Shown: positions 1 to 5,616, numbered from the stretch's first letter. The stretch: 6,794 nucleotides of DNA from Bacteroidota bacterium (GCA_021796135.1 JAJYOQ010000225.1:1-6794); one strand, 5' to 3'. Notes: a model not told the origin generated them from the letters alone. Made by a program: numbers and translations.

Positions 1-14
1 AATGTATAGTCCAT
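1..14 (-). CDS. Possible start of the next operon gene (partial, runs off the left edge)
   Basis: An ATG on the minus strand at 14-12 lies 42 bases downstream of the nuoD stop and reads Met-Asp-Tyr-Thr before the window ends. In complex I operons of this order the next gene is usually another nuo subunit (nuoE, nuoF or nuoH, depending on lineage). Four codons are too few to say which, or whether this ATG is really used. No good ribosome binding site is seen; the upstream bases are an A/T-rich hexamer repeat. Confidence 0.25.
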
Positions 15-19
15 AAAAT

Positions 20-55
20 AAGTTTAAGTTTAAGATCAAGTTTATGATTAAGTTC
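20..55. repeat. Degenerate AAGTTT hexamer tract after nuoD
   Basis: Six consecutive 6-base units are aligned on a 6-base period: AAGTTT, AAGTTT, AAGATC, AAGTTT, ATGATT, AAGTTC. Three units are identical and the others differ by one to three bases. The tract fills most of the spacer between the nuoD stop and the possible next start codon. It may be a slippage-prone microsatellite or just low-complexity spacer sequence. Confidence 0.5.
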
Positions 56-56
56 C

Positions 57-1310
57 CTATTTATCAGCTTCGCCCATAACAGGATCAAGACTTCCAACTA
101 TAGCCACGACATCTGAAATCATGCGTCCTTTTACCAAATGAGGAATAGCTTGAAGATTAACAAACGAGGGAGAGCGAATTTTGCACTTCCACGGATGTCC
201 TTCTCCTTTACTGACTAAATAAAATCCAAGTTCACCTTTAGGATTTTCGACTGCGCTGTAAATTTCTCCGACTGGAGGATTGATTCCAAAGTTGATAATC
301 ATAAAGTCATGTATTAATTCTTCCATTTTGGAATAAACTTCTGCTTTTTTAGGAAGAACTTTTTTTGGTTGGTTAGCCATCGTTTCACCTTGAGGCATTT
401 TATCAAGGATTTGGCGGACTATTTTTGCACTTTCATAAGCTTCATCAACTCTAACAAAATACCGTGCTAAGCTGTCGCCTTCTTTATGAGTAATAACCTT
501 AAAATCCATTTCATTATAAAAGAGATAAGGAGTAGCCCTTCTCAAATCAAACTCAACTCCGCTTCCACGTAAGTTAGGGCCGGTTAGGCCTAAGTCAATT
601 GCATCTTCGGCTGAAACAACTCCGATACCTTCGAGTCTTTCAATAAAAATACGGTTAGTATTTAACAGTCTTTCACACTCTTCAAGTTTTTCATCAAATT
701 GATCGATGAACCATTTAACTTTCGCAAGGGCTTCAGGTTGAGCATCATTTGCAACTCCACCAATGCGCGTATAACTATTTGTGAATCTTGCACCGCAAAG
801 GATATCCCAAATGTCAAGGATTTTTTCACGTTCTCTTAAAGTCCATAGGAAAATCGTTAAAGCTCCGACATCCATAGCCAGTGCGCCCATTGCAACAAGA
901 TGAGAGGCAATACGTGCAAGTTCAGCAACCATCATTCTGATATATTGAGCTCGCGGCGGTACTTCAATTCCGGCTAATTTTTCTACTGCAAGAACATAGG
1001 CTACATTATTAGCTAGCGGGGCAAGATAATCAAGGCGATCGGTATGAGGAACAAATTCGTAATAGGACATATTTTCAGCCATCTTTTCATAACCTCTATG
1101 AAGATAGCCGAGTTCGGGAACGCAAGCCATAATAGTTTCACCGTCAAGGCGTAGTAGTAATCGAAGCACGCCGTGGGTGGCTGGATGCTGCGGCCCCATA
1201 TTTAGGATCATTTCATTTTCAAGCGCATCTTCGATTGTAATATTAGTATCAGCACTTAAGAGAGCTTCAATTATTTTAGGATGGACATCGTCTTTAGTTA
1301 ATTTCTGCAT
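57..1310 (-). CDS. nuoD: NADH-quinone oxidoreductase subunit D (49 kDa subunit)
   Basis: This is the NuoD subunit of respiratory complex I. It lies in the peripheral arm at the membrane junction and, with NuoB, forms the quinone reduction site next to iron-sulfur cluster N2. The 417-residue protein carries the family signature GPQHPATHG at residues 39-47, whose first His corresponds to the quinone-headgroup ligand in characterised enzymes. The TDRLDY segment at 90-95 supplies the partner Tyr. The C-terminal block RSPSFVNLQAIPHLVKG (379-395) and the ending DVVAIVGSLDPVMGEADK are also typical. The length is normal for a stand-alone NuoD, so this is not a NuoCD fusion. About 38 residues precede the signature, a slightly long but plausible leader. 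The ATG lies nine bases after the nuoC stop, so the genes are co-transcribed. The stop is TAG. All family landmarks appear intact. Confidence 0.98.
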   Translation of the reverse strand: MQKLTKDDVHPKIIEALLSADTNITIEDALENEMILNMGPQHPATHGVLRLLLRLDGETIMACVPELGYLHRGYEKMAENMSYYEFVPHTDRLDYLAPLANNVAYVLAVEKLAGIEVPPRAQYIRMMVAELARIASHLVAMGALAMDVGALTIFLWTLREREKILDIWDILCGARFTNSYTRIGGVANDAQPEALAKVKWFIDQFDEKLEECERLLNTNRIFIERLEGIGVVSAEDAIDLGLTGPNLRGSGVEFDLRRATPYLFYNEMDFKVITHKEGDSLARYFVRVDEAYESAKIVRQILDKMPQGETMANQPKKVLPKKAEVYSKMEELIHDFMIINFGINPPVGEIYSAVENPKGELGFYLVSKGEGHPWKCKIRSPSFVNLQAIPHLVKGRMISDVVAIVGSLDPVMGEADK

Positions 1311-1319
1311 ATTATTTCA

Positions 1320-1808
1320 TTATTTCTTTGGTAGTGTAAGCGAGCCGGTAATTCCCATCAATGGAAAATCTTTTCTTAGAGGATGGTATTCAAATTCTTC
1401 AGGCATATACATGCGTCTTAGATCCGGGTGATTATTGAATTTTATACCGTACATATCATACACCTCTCTCTCTTCCCAGTTAGCAGTTCGCCAGACAGAA
1501 GATACTGAATCGATACTACAATCTGATTCATCTACATTAGATTTTAAGGAAAGTCTAAAATTATTTTTTAGAGAGAAAATATGATATACTACTGTAAATC
1601 GATTTTTCGTTTTAGCCCAATCAATAGCAGTAATATCTTCGCAAAGCCTGAACTGGAGATCGTCGTCATCTTTTAAGAACTTACACACATCGACAACATT
1701 CTGTTTGTCAAATAAAATGGTTAATTCATTTCTGTATTCAACAACTTCAAGCTTAATATCTTTGAATTTATCGTTTAGTTTTTGAATTATTAAATCTTTT
1801 AATTCCAT
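1320..1808 (-). CDS. nuoC: NADH-quinone oxidoreductase subunit C (30 kDa subunit)
   Basis: NuoC is a cofactor-free scaffold subunit of the complex I peripheral arm that packs against NuoD and NuoB. The 162-residue protein has the family signature near its C-terminus (residues about 111-148): Trp111, then EEREVYDMYGIKF, then NHPDLRRMYMP and HPLRKDFPLMG. The N-terminal half (1-95) is the more variable alpha/beta domain, including the conserved-style DITAIDW stretch at 58-64. The length fits a separate NuoC and not the fused NuoCD of enterobacteria. The ATG starts four bases after the nuoB stop, and the stop lies nine bases before nuoD. There is no obvious Shine-Dalgarno sequence, so translation coupled to nuoB is likely. 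The protein stops about ten residues after the signature block, which is normal. Confidence 0.97.
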   Translation of the reverse strand: MELKDLIIQKLNDKFKDIKLEVVEYRNELTILFDKQNVVDVCKFLKDDDDLQFRLCEDITAIDWAKTKNRFTVVYHIFSLKNNFRLSLKSNVDESDCSIDSVSSVWRTANWEEREVYDMYGIKFNNHPDLRRMYMPEEFEYHPLRKDFPLMGITGSLTLPKK

Positions 1809-1812
1809 AATA

Positions 1813-2334
1813 TCAATTATTTTGTAGAACGTTTAGAGTTGGTAGAGGAATATCTTTAAAATCTCTCGCCTTTGATTTTCCTATTTTTTCCTGGATTTGA
1901 AGAAGTGCATTCAGCAAATTATCCGGACGAGGAGGACATCCTGCGACATAAATGTCCACAGGTAAAAATTGATCAATGCCTTGAACTACAGAGTATGACC
2001 TATACATTCCGCCTGAAGAGGTGCAGGCGCCCATAGCTATAACCCATTTCGGGTCGGGCATTTGGTCATAAATCTTTTTAACTACATGAGACATTTTGTA
2101 AGTAACAGTACCGGCGACGATCATTAAGTCACACTGACGGGGTGTAAACCGCATAACCTCAGAACCAAATCGAGCTATATCATATCTAGGATCACCGGCG
2201 GCCATCATTTCAATAGCACAACACGAAATACCCATTGGCATGGGCCATACAGAATTTTCTCTTGACCATGCGACTAAAGCATCAACTGTTGTAGTAAAGA
2301 AACTTTCTTGATTTAATTTTGCTTCTAGTCCCAC
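1813..2334 (-). CDS. nuoB: NADH-quinone oxidoreductase subunit B (cluster N2 subunit)
   Basis: NuoB (PSST homologue) binds the terminal 4Fe-4S cluster N2, which passes electrons to quinone at the NuoB-NuoD interface. The 173-residue protein has all four expected cluster ligands: adjacent Cys38 and Cys39 in [11 protein letters not shown], Cys104 in [11 protein letters not shown], and Cys133 in [11 protein letters not shown]. The [21 protein letters not shown] region (55-75) is also typical. The start is a GTG that overlaps the last codons of nuoA by ten bases. It is chosen because a good ribosome binding site (AAAGGCGG, 2341-2348) lies six bases upstream and because the length then matches the family. 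nuoC follows after four bases. Nothing suggests damage. Confidence 0.98.
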   Translation of the reverse strand: MGLEAKLNQESFFTTTVDALVAWSRENSVWPMPMGISCCAIEMMAAGDPRYDIARFGSEVMRFTPRQCDLMIVAGTVTYKMSHVVKKIYDQMPDPKWVIAMGACTSSGGMYRSYSVVQGIDQFLPVDIYVAGCPPRPDNLLNALLQIQEKIGKSKARDFKDIPLPTLNVLQNN

Positions 2335-2693
2335 TTGAAACCGCCTTTCTTATAAGCGTATAAATATCCCAATTCCAATACAACTAAAAAGATTACCATC
2401 GAGACAAATACGGATATTCCGTTTTCGATATATAATTTTTTGAATTGAACAGCCCAGGGATAAATGAAAATTACTTCCAGATCAAAAATGATAAAAAACA
2501 TTGCGACGAGATAATATTTAACCGACATTCTTTCATGGGTTGTACCAACAGGTTTCATTCCGCTTTCATAGGTAGAAAGCTTTGCCTGTGTCGGACGTTT
2601 AGGACCAAATATTTCCGATGAGAAGACGGTAGCCACGGCAAAAACTATTGCTACGGCAATAACTAAAAACACTGGGATATATTGAACAAGCAT
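2325..2693 (-). CDS. nuoA: NADH-quinone oxidoreductase subunit A (membrane subunit)
   Basis: NuoA is a small three-helix membrane subunit of complex I beside the quinone channel, and it helps link the peripheral and membrane arms. With the ATG at 2693 it has 122 residues. Hydrophobic segments lie at about 3-24, 58-80 and 93-114. The conserved loop with [10 protein letters not shown] (41-50) precedes the second helix, which carries the signature [11 protein letters not shown] (70-80) with its membrane acidic residues Asp71 and Glu73. The frame stays open to a TTG at 2720 that would add nine polar residues (MPNKKRSLN), but that codon lies inside the predicted -10 promoter element, so the ATG is preferred. 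The gene is first in the operon and overlaps nuoB by ten bases. Confidence 0.96.
   Translation of the reverse strand: MLVQYIPVFLVIAVAIVFAVATVFSSEIFGPKRPTQAKLSTYESGMKPVGTTHERMSVKYYLVAMFFIIFDLEVIFIYPWAVQFKKLYIENGISVFVSMVIFLVVLELGYLYAYKKGGFKWD
2341..2348 (-). promoter_or_regulatory. Ribosome binding site supporting the GTG start of nuoB
   Basis: On the minus strand AAAGGCGG lies within the end of nuoA, six bases before the GTG at 2334. It is one of the few Shine-Dalgarno-like sites in the nuo cluster and decides the nuoB start. Confidence 0.65.
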
Positions 2694-2717
2694 ATTTAGA
2701 CTTCGTTTTTTATTGGG

Positions 2718-2748
2718 CAAAATTATCCAAAATTTGTCTGATTGTCAA
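2718..2748 (-). promoter_or_regulatory. Predicted promoter of the nuo operon
   Basis: On the minus strand TTGACA (2748-2743) is followed by exactly 17 bases and then TAATTTTG (2725-2718). This fits the general sigma-70 form (TTGACA-N17-TAATTT) and also the Bacteroidota form (TTG ... TAnnTTTG). Transcription would start near 2711, giving a leader of about 18 bases before the nuoA ATG at 2693. The match to consensus is strong and the location is right, but no start site has been measured. Confidence 0.75.
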
Positions 2749-2994
2749 TTTAAACAAGTGAGACATATCTCAATCTGAATTCTAAATTAGTCATAATTAA
2801 TTTTACTTCTGTTATTATGGAATTATTTTTCAATGAAAATTGAAAGAGAGGAGAGATTACTTTACAGTTTACGCTAGAGCAGGTACAAATGGAAATTGAA
2901 ATAAAGAACGGAAAAAGCATGGGAGTTGACTTTTATATAAGCTTTATAAGGAGAATTAAAGTGCATTCAGAGTGAATAAATTAAATAACCGAAG
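2749..2994. other. Intergenic stretch with no convincing gene
   Basis: These 246 bases lie between the nuo promoter and the end of the lipoprotein gene. The longest plus-strand reading is 43 sense codons (2844-2975, stop TGA at 2973-2975). Its only ATG, at 2889, would give 28 residues, and the preceding short reading from the ATG at 2817 ends at a TGA at 2841. A 7-bp hairpin with a GAAA loop (TTTCAAT/ATTGAAA, 2828-2845) is present but has no T-run after it on either strand. No RNA gene is recognised. Confidence 0.5.
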
Positions 2995-2998
2995 TTAT
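2985..2998 (-). terminator. Weak terminator-like hairpin at the end of the lipoprotein gene
   Basis: On the minus strand ATAAC-TTCG-GTTAT forms a five-base stem closed by C(UUCG)G, an exceptionally stable tetraloop, followed by a T-rich run (TTAATTTATT). It overlaps the stop codon of the lipoprotein gene. The stem is short and AT-rich, so termination would be leaky at best. Confidence 0.3.
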
Positions 2999-3660
2999 AG
3001 GTTGAATTGATAGACATAATTATGACCGGTTATCCAGCCAATTACACTGCCGATTATAGCACCTGAAAAGATATAAGTCATAAATGCAGCATCCGAATTA
3101 TTAGACGATTCACTATTGCGTCCGATGCCGGATGGATGAATCACATACAAAGCAATTATACCAAATATAGCCCCAGTTATAGCACCTAAAGATAACCCGG
3201 TTATAACTCCGGGTAATCGTTGTAAATAGCTTGCCTTCTTCACTTTATTCAGAGGCAAATATTCTTTGATACCTTTGCAGTTAGTGAACTGAATTGATGA
3301 ATCATGAAGTATTTTGATATTTTCTACATTTAGTTTCTCACCATCTTTTAGAATTATATCAGCGGAAGAATGTACGAAACTGGTATTGTTGTATTTCATG
3401 TTCGCGATTTCACTCAATGATAATACATTTTCATTCTTAACATTTACGATTAGAGAGTCATTTGATATTCTTGCTGCTTGTAATATAGTAAATGAACTAT
3501 CGTTTATCAAAGTAACTTCTACATTTTTATTCTTTGCAAAATCATTAAAGTCTTCATAAAATTTTTCTTTGGAAGAAAAATCTTTAACAGTGTTGATTGA
3601 AGAGCAGCTAACAAAAGCTAAGGAGAAGAATGCGAAAAGAAGATAATTAATATGTTTCAT
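2995..3660 (-). CDS. Putative lipoprotein with duplicated beta module and glycine-zipper C-terminus
   Basis: Function unknown. The frame extends up to 3717, but the ATG at 3660 is preferred. It begins a classic lipoprotein signal (MKHINYLLFAFFSLAFVSC, Cys19 as the likely lipidated residue) and has an AAGAAGG site seven bases upstream, giving 221 residues. The body appears to contain two similar units at about 49-93 and 102-148. Each runs as a hydrophobic strand, a D/G turn, more strands, an 'NDS' or 'HDS' turn, and then 'LSLSEIANMKY' or 'LPLNKVKKASY'. Two Gly/Ala-rich hydrophobic helices follow (about 151-173 and 193-212) with GxxxG-like spacing (TGLSLGAITGAIFG, SGAIIGSVIGWITG), typical of glycine-zipper membrane segments. 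It is likely an envelope protein anchored by lipid and helices. It has its own candidate promoter and is not clearly tied to the nuo genes downstream. Confidence 0.85.
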   Translation of the reverse strand: MKHINYLLFAFFSLAFVSCSSINTVKDFSSKEKFYEDFNDFAKNKNVEVTLINDSSFTILQAARISNDSLIVNVKNENVLSLSEIANMKYNNTSFVHSSADIILKDGEKLNVENIKILHDSSIQFTNCKGIKEYLPLNKVKKASYLQRLPGVITGLSLGAITGAIFGIIALYVIHPSGIGRNSESSNNSDAAFMTYIFSGAIIGSVIGWITGHNYVYQFNL

Positions 3661-3667
3661 GTTTAAG

Positions 3668-3674
3668 CCTTCTT
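3668..3674 (-). promoter_or_regulatory. Ribosome binding site that fixes the lipoprotein start
   Basis: AAGAAGG on the minus strand is separated by seven bases from the ATG at 3660. It supports that ATG over the upstream in-frame start at 3717, whose extra 19 residues would bury the signal peptide. Confidence 0.7.
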
Positions 3675-3741
3675 TAATAATCCATAACTCGGCAAGCTGC
3701 AATGAAAAATTGAGCATGAAATATGGGAAAATCGCTAAAAA

Positions 3742-3761
3742 ATATCTTGTAACAAAGATAT
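3742..3761. repeat. Inverted repeat ATATCTT/AAGATAT over a candidate promoter
   Basis: A perfect seven-base inverted repeat (3742-3748 and 3755-3761) with a six-base loop lies between the two minus-strand genes. It overlaps the predicted -7 element of the lipoprotein promoter, so it could be an operator. It could also be a weak hairpin after the upstream gene. It is AT-rich and there is no long T-run after it. Confidence 0.35.
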
Positions 3762-3781
3762 AATAATCATCACTGAAGCAA
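3753..3781 (-). promoter_or_regulatory. Candidate promoter of the lipoprotein gene
   Basis: On the minus strand a TTG (3781-3779) is followed by 18 bases and then TATCTTTG (3760-3753), a full match to the Bacteroidota TAnnTTTG -7 element. The start of transcription would fall near 3746, leaving a leader of about 85 bases before the ATG at 3660. The -33 part is minimal, so this is moderate evidence only. Confidence 0.4.
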
Positions 3782-3791
3782 TATAATTTTA

Positions 3792-4346
3792 TTAAAAATA
3801 TAATATCATATCTTTGACCGGCATAAAGTTTTTCATTTTCCAGTAGTAGATTTTTTCCTTTTCAATTTTATATAATTTATCCGGCGGATATGAGAACCTT
3901 TTTATTTTCATAGAAACTGGGACTATCAGCTTATATTCGGCATGAACTAAAGGTTTGCCCCAGCCTTGTGTAGTTCTAAGAATATATACAGCACTATAGC
4001 CGGCAAGCTTCTGTCTATATCCTATCTGAAATAAGACAGTATCATGAGGTGCAATGAACAAATCAAATAATATTCCGTTAGCGCCTTCCAATTTGTAACG
4101 GGTTTTTTGTCCTGCAGAAATATTATAAAGACGGATAGAATCGATTTCCTCGCCATGATAATTCGGGAAAGGATAAAAAATATTGCTGTTAACCCGCTTA
4201 TCCGAGTGATTTGCAAACCAGTAATACCCTTCAACATCAAAATGAATGCTATCAAGTCGGAATGTAATATCCTCTTTATAGAAATCTGCTCTTTGTCCGA
4301 AAGTTGTTGAACAAAAAAGAAATACTATGCAGAAAATTTTTCCCAT
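3792..4346 (-). CDS. Exported protein of unknown function
   Basis: I do not recognise a named family. The 184-residue protein begins with a hydrophobic signal peptide (about residues 1-18, MGKIFCIVFLFCSTTFGQ). The mature part is rich in alternating hydrophobic and aromatic residues with few long helices, suggesting a beta-sandwich. Examples are ITFRLDSIHFDVEGYYWFAN (28-47), a PFPNYHGEEIDS turn, DTVLFQIGYRQKL (102-114), and the YILRTTQGWGKPLVHAEYKLIVP segment (121-143) followed by FSYPPD. There are no Cys residues in the mature part and no obvious catalytic motif. The ATG lies one base after the stop of the T9SS-type gene upstream (TGA-T-ATG) with no clear Shine-Dalgarno site, so translational coupling to that gene is likely. 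It ends with tandem TAA stops. The gene itself looks intact, but its expression may be disturbed by the insertion in its upstream partner. Confidence 0.85.
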   Translation of the reverse strand: MGKIFCIVFLFCSTTFGQRADFYKEDITFRLDSIHFDVEGYYWFANHSDKRVNSNIFYPFPNYHGEEIDSIRLYNISAGQKTRYKLEGANGILFDLFIAPHDTVLFQIGYRQKLAGYSAVYILRTTQGWGKPLVHAEYKLIVPVSMKIKRFSYPPDKLYKIEKEKIYYWKMKNFMPVKDMILYF

Positions 4347-4347
4347 A

Positions 4348-5034
4348 TCATTTCAATAATATCATCGAGCCGTTTTTCATTGCCTGGCTATTTATAACAA
4401 GACGGTAGTAATAAATTCCTGAAGGCATTATTCTTCCATTCATATCTTTACTATCCCATGACATTGTTGAGCTTCCGCTGACCGGAATTGTTCTTAGCAA
4501 CTGCCCGTTAACATTATAGATATTAATACTTCCCGGCTTCCCTTTTAGATTATCAGGTATCTTGATATAAAAATTTGTCGATAGATTAAACGGGTTAGGA
4601 TAGTTTATTAGTGTAAGCTCATTGCTCTTCGGAGTGTTGTAGTTTTTTATCGCATCGAGAATGGCACAAAAGCTACAACTGTCAATTAAATTAATATCTT
4701 GAGCCACAACAGTATCGGGATGTATATCATTCAATTCAAATGGTTCTATTTTGATTTGACCGCTAAATACTTGCAAGTTATCATAATTTGCAAAAAGATG
4801 ATCGGCTTTTAATTGTGTAGGGAAAATTTTAGTAGTATATGATCCGTCTGAATTGATACTTAGAATATCTTCAAGCCCTAGCGAATAACCACCGCTCAAA
4901 TTTGTAACAAGATTCTTATTCATATCATAAATATGACCTTTCATAGTGCCGCTTAATCCTACGGTATCATTTACAATCCCAAGTGAAGGATTTTTAGTAA
5001 GACAATTTAGGGCGCCATAATCACTATAGGGCAC
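4348..5034 (-). CDS. C-terminal fragment with T9SS type A-like sorting domain
   Basis: This 228-codon frame is the 3' part of the interrupted gene. Its only route to independent translation is a GTG at 5034, which lies inside the inverted repeat of the inserted element and lacks a Shine-Dalgarno site; an in-frame TAG precedes it by three codons. The first six codons (MPYSDY) come from the element and the target duplication, and native sequence begins at GALNCLTKNPSLG. Cys120 and Cys123 (SCSFC) may form a pair. Residues 143-228 form the sorting domain: NYPNPFN, a NIYNVNGQLLRTI strand pair, SWDSKDMNGRIMPSGIYYYRL, and the C-terminal SMILLK. This domain is known to direct export through the outer membrane by the type IX system. 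Without a signal peptide the fragment could not reach that system. Confidence 0.6.
   Translation of the reverse strand: MPYSDYGALNCLTKNPSLGIVNDTVGLSGTMKGHIYDMNKNLVTNLSGGYSLGLEDILSINSDGSYTTKIFPTQLKADHLFANYDNLQVFSGQIKIEPFELNDIHPDTVVAQDINLIDSCSFCAILDAIKNYNTPKSNELTLINYPNPFNLSTNFYIKIPDNLKGKPGSINIYNVNGQLLRTIPVSGSSTMSWDSKDMNGRIMPSGIYYYRLVINSQAMKNGSMILLK
5017..5025. repeat. Flanking direct repeat (target-site duplication), copy 1
   Basis: ATAATCACT abuts the element on its left and matches ATAATTACT at 5127-5135 in eight of nine bases. On the gene strand these read AGTGATTAT and AGTAATTAT, both in frame (Ser-Asp-Tyr and Ser-Asn-Tyr). This is the expected result of a 9-bp target duplication with one later substitution. 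Confidence 0.65.
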
Positions 5035-5129
5035 TTCTAAAAACTATCTTTTATAAAAATTTAACGCAAAGAACGCAAAGAATACGCAACGTTCGCAGAG
5101 AGAATTGAAGTTTTTAGAAGTGCCCTATA
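5025..5129. mobile_element. MITE-like element with perfect 21-bp terminal inverted repeats
   Basis: The two arms at 5025-5045 and 5109-5129 are exact reverse complements over 21 bases (the left arm begins TATAGGGCACTTCT). They enclose a 63-base interior with no coding capacity of its own. If the flanking 9-bp repeat is the target duplication, the element proper is 5026-5126 (101 bp), with the exact tips uncertain by up to about three bases because arm and target share TATA. It has inserted into the secreted-protein gene and shifts its frame. It must have been moved by a transposase encoded elsewhere. The arm sequence and duplication length suggest a DDE-type insertion sequence, but I cannot name the family. 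As RNA the arms could form a long hairpin. The interior carries a CGCAAAG tandem repeat. Confidence 0.85.
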
Positions 5130-5576
5130 ATTACTAGTCCATATTCTCATGATAGAATAGCCCATAACAGGCTGACCCACAGTTGCGCCCGGACAATTCC
5201 CAAAAATTAGTGAATCTGTTCTAACATTTTTTATAGTTGGGACATTGGGATTTGTCGAATAAGTATAAATGACAATACTATCTCTGTCCCGATTTATATA
5301 TAGTGGAGTTGTAAGACTATCGGAAGTTATGACACCAATTTGAGTATTAGCGTTATATGAAACTTTTAATTTTGCATTTATATTCGAAACATCAAAAACA
5401 ACACTATCAATACTTTTGTCATATCCGAATGGGAAATAAATTTCCATCGTCCAATTATTATTGCTGTCAAAAACTAATTCGGAAAATATTGTAACCGGAG
5501 TGTTAGCGATAGGGTTCGCCCAAACGAAAGAGTGGCTCCCAATTAGTAGAACAAAAAGTAAAATTATTTTTTTCAT
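5061..5576 (-). CDS. N-terminal fragment of the split secreted protein
   Basis: This 171-codon frame is the 5' part of the interrupted gene. Residues 1-20 are a standard signal peptide (MKKIILLFVLLIGSHSFVWA). Residues 21-150 are native sequence, predicted beta-rich from alternating hydrophobic stretches (NWTMEIYFPFGYDKSIDSVVF, SIVIYTYS, SLIFGNCPGATVGQPVMGYSIMRIW). The last 21 residues (RALLKTSILSANVAYSLRSLR) are translated from the inserted element and are not native; the SLRSLR ending is the CGCAAAG repeat read in reverse. The ATG at 5576 is preceded by AGGGAG only two bases away, a close but usable site. If translated, the product would cross the inner membrane and remain periplasmic without the sorting domain. 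Confidence 0.65.
   Translation of the reverse strand: MKKIILLFVLLIGSHSFVWANPIANTPVTIFSELVFDSNNNWTMEIYFPFGYDKSIDSVVFDVSNINAKLKVSYNANTQIGVITSDSLTTPLYINRDRDSIVIYTYSTNPNVPTIKNVRTDSLIFGNCPGATVGQPVMGYSIMRIWTSNYRALLKTSILSANVAYSLRSLR
5063..5080. repeat. Tandem AACGCAAAG repeat inside the element
   Basis: Two perfect copies of AACGCAAAG lie head to tail (5063-5071, 5072-5080), followed by the related AATACGCAA and TTCGCAGAG. Repeats of this CGCAAAG wording are, from memory, common as dispersed intergenic sequence in Bacteroidota-like genomes. Here they form the core of a transposon-like unit and supply the stop codon that ends the upstream half-gene. Confidence 0.75.
5127..5135. repeat. Flanking direct repeat (target-site duplication), copy 2
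   Basis: ATAATTACT abuts the right end of the element, matching copy 1 in eight of nine bases. Copy-to-copy distance is 110 bases, which is not a multiple of three. This explains why the two half-genes lie in different frames and why clean removal restores one frame. Confidence 0.65.
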
Positions 5577-5616
5577 ATCTCCCTAACTTTAATAGAATCA
5601 TTGATCATCTTCTATA

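Larger units (their letters stand above)
4348..5576 (-). pseudogene. Secreted T9SS-type surface protein gene, split by a MITE-like insertion
   Basis: The two reading frames at 5576-5061 and 5034-4348 are halves of one gene. Removing 110 bases (5017-5126: the 101-base element plus one copy of the flanking 9-bp repeat) joins Tyr150 of the first half directly to the Gly-Ala-Leu-Asn of the second half. The result is one continuous 372-residue frame (1119 bases with stop). The restored protein has a signal peptide (about 1-20), a beta-rich body and a C-terminal sorting domain. That domain starts near residue 287 with YPNPFN at 289-294 and ends in SMILLK, as in type IX secretion cargo. As it stands the upstream half stops inside the element, so the secreted body is never joined to its sorting signal. 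The intact protein's role is unknown; surface attachment or secretion is inferred from the architecture. Confidence 0.82.

Noticed and set aside
1177..1431. Open plus-strand frame of 84 codons
   Set aside because: It lies antisense across the nuoD start and nuoC end, both unmistakable genes, and has no family features.
2828..2845. Hairpin TTTCAAT-GAAA-ATTGAAA as a terminator
   Set aside because: It has no T-run downstream on either strand and is too AT-rich and far from a stop codon to call.
3314..3559. Open plus-strand frame of 81 codons
   Set aside because: Antisense shadow of the lipoprotein gene, with no signal or motif of its own.
4022..4310. Two short frames inside the exported-protein gene (one on each strand)
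   Set aside because: Both are fully contained in the 184-residue gene, which has a signal peptide and coherent composition; these have neither.
5063..5100. CRISPR-like repeat
   Set aside because: Only two 9-base tandem units without spacers of regular size; this is a simple tandem repeat within the element.
5025..5129. Rho-independent terminator between the two half-genes
   Set aside because: The arms are 63 bases apart, there is no T-run right after the second arm, and target-like duplications flank them. A mobile element explains all of this better.
4348..5576. Two adjacent genuine genes or a programmed frameshift
   Set aside because: The intervening sequence is bounded by perfect inverted repeats and a direct repeat, and its removal joins the frames precisely. 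No slippery site is needed, and the gap is over 100 bases.
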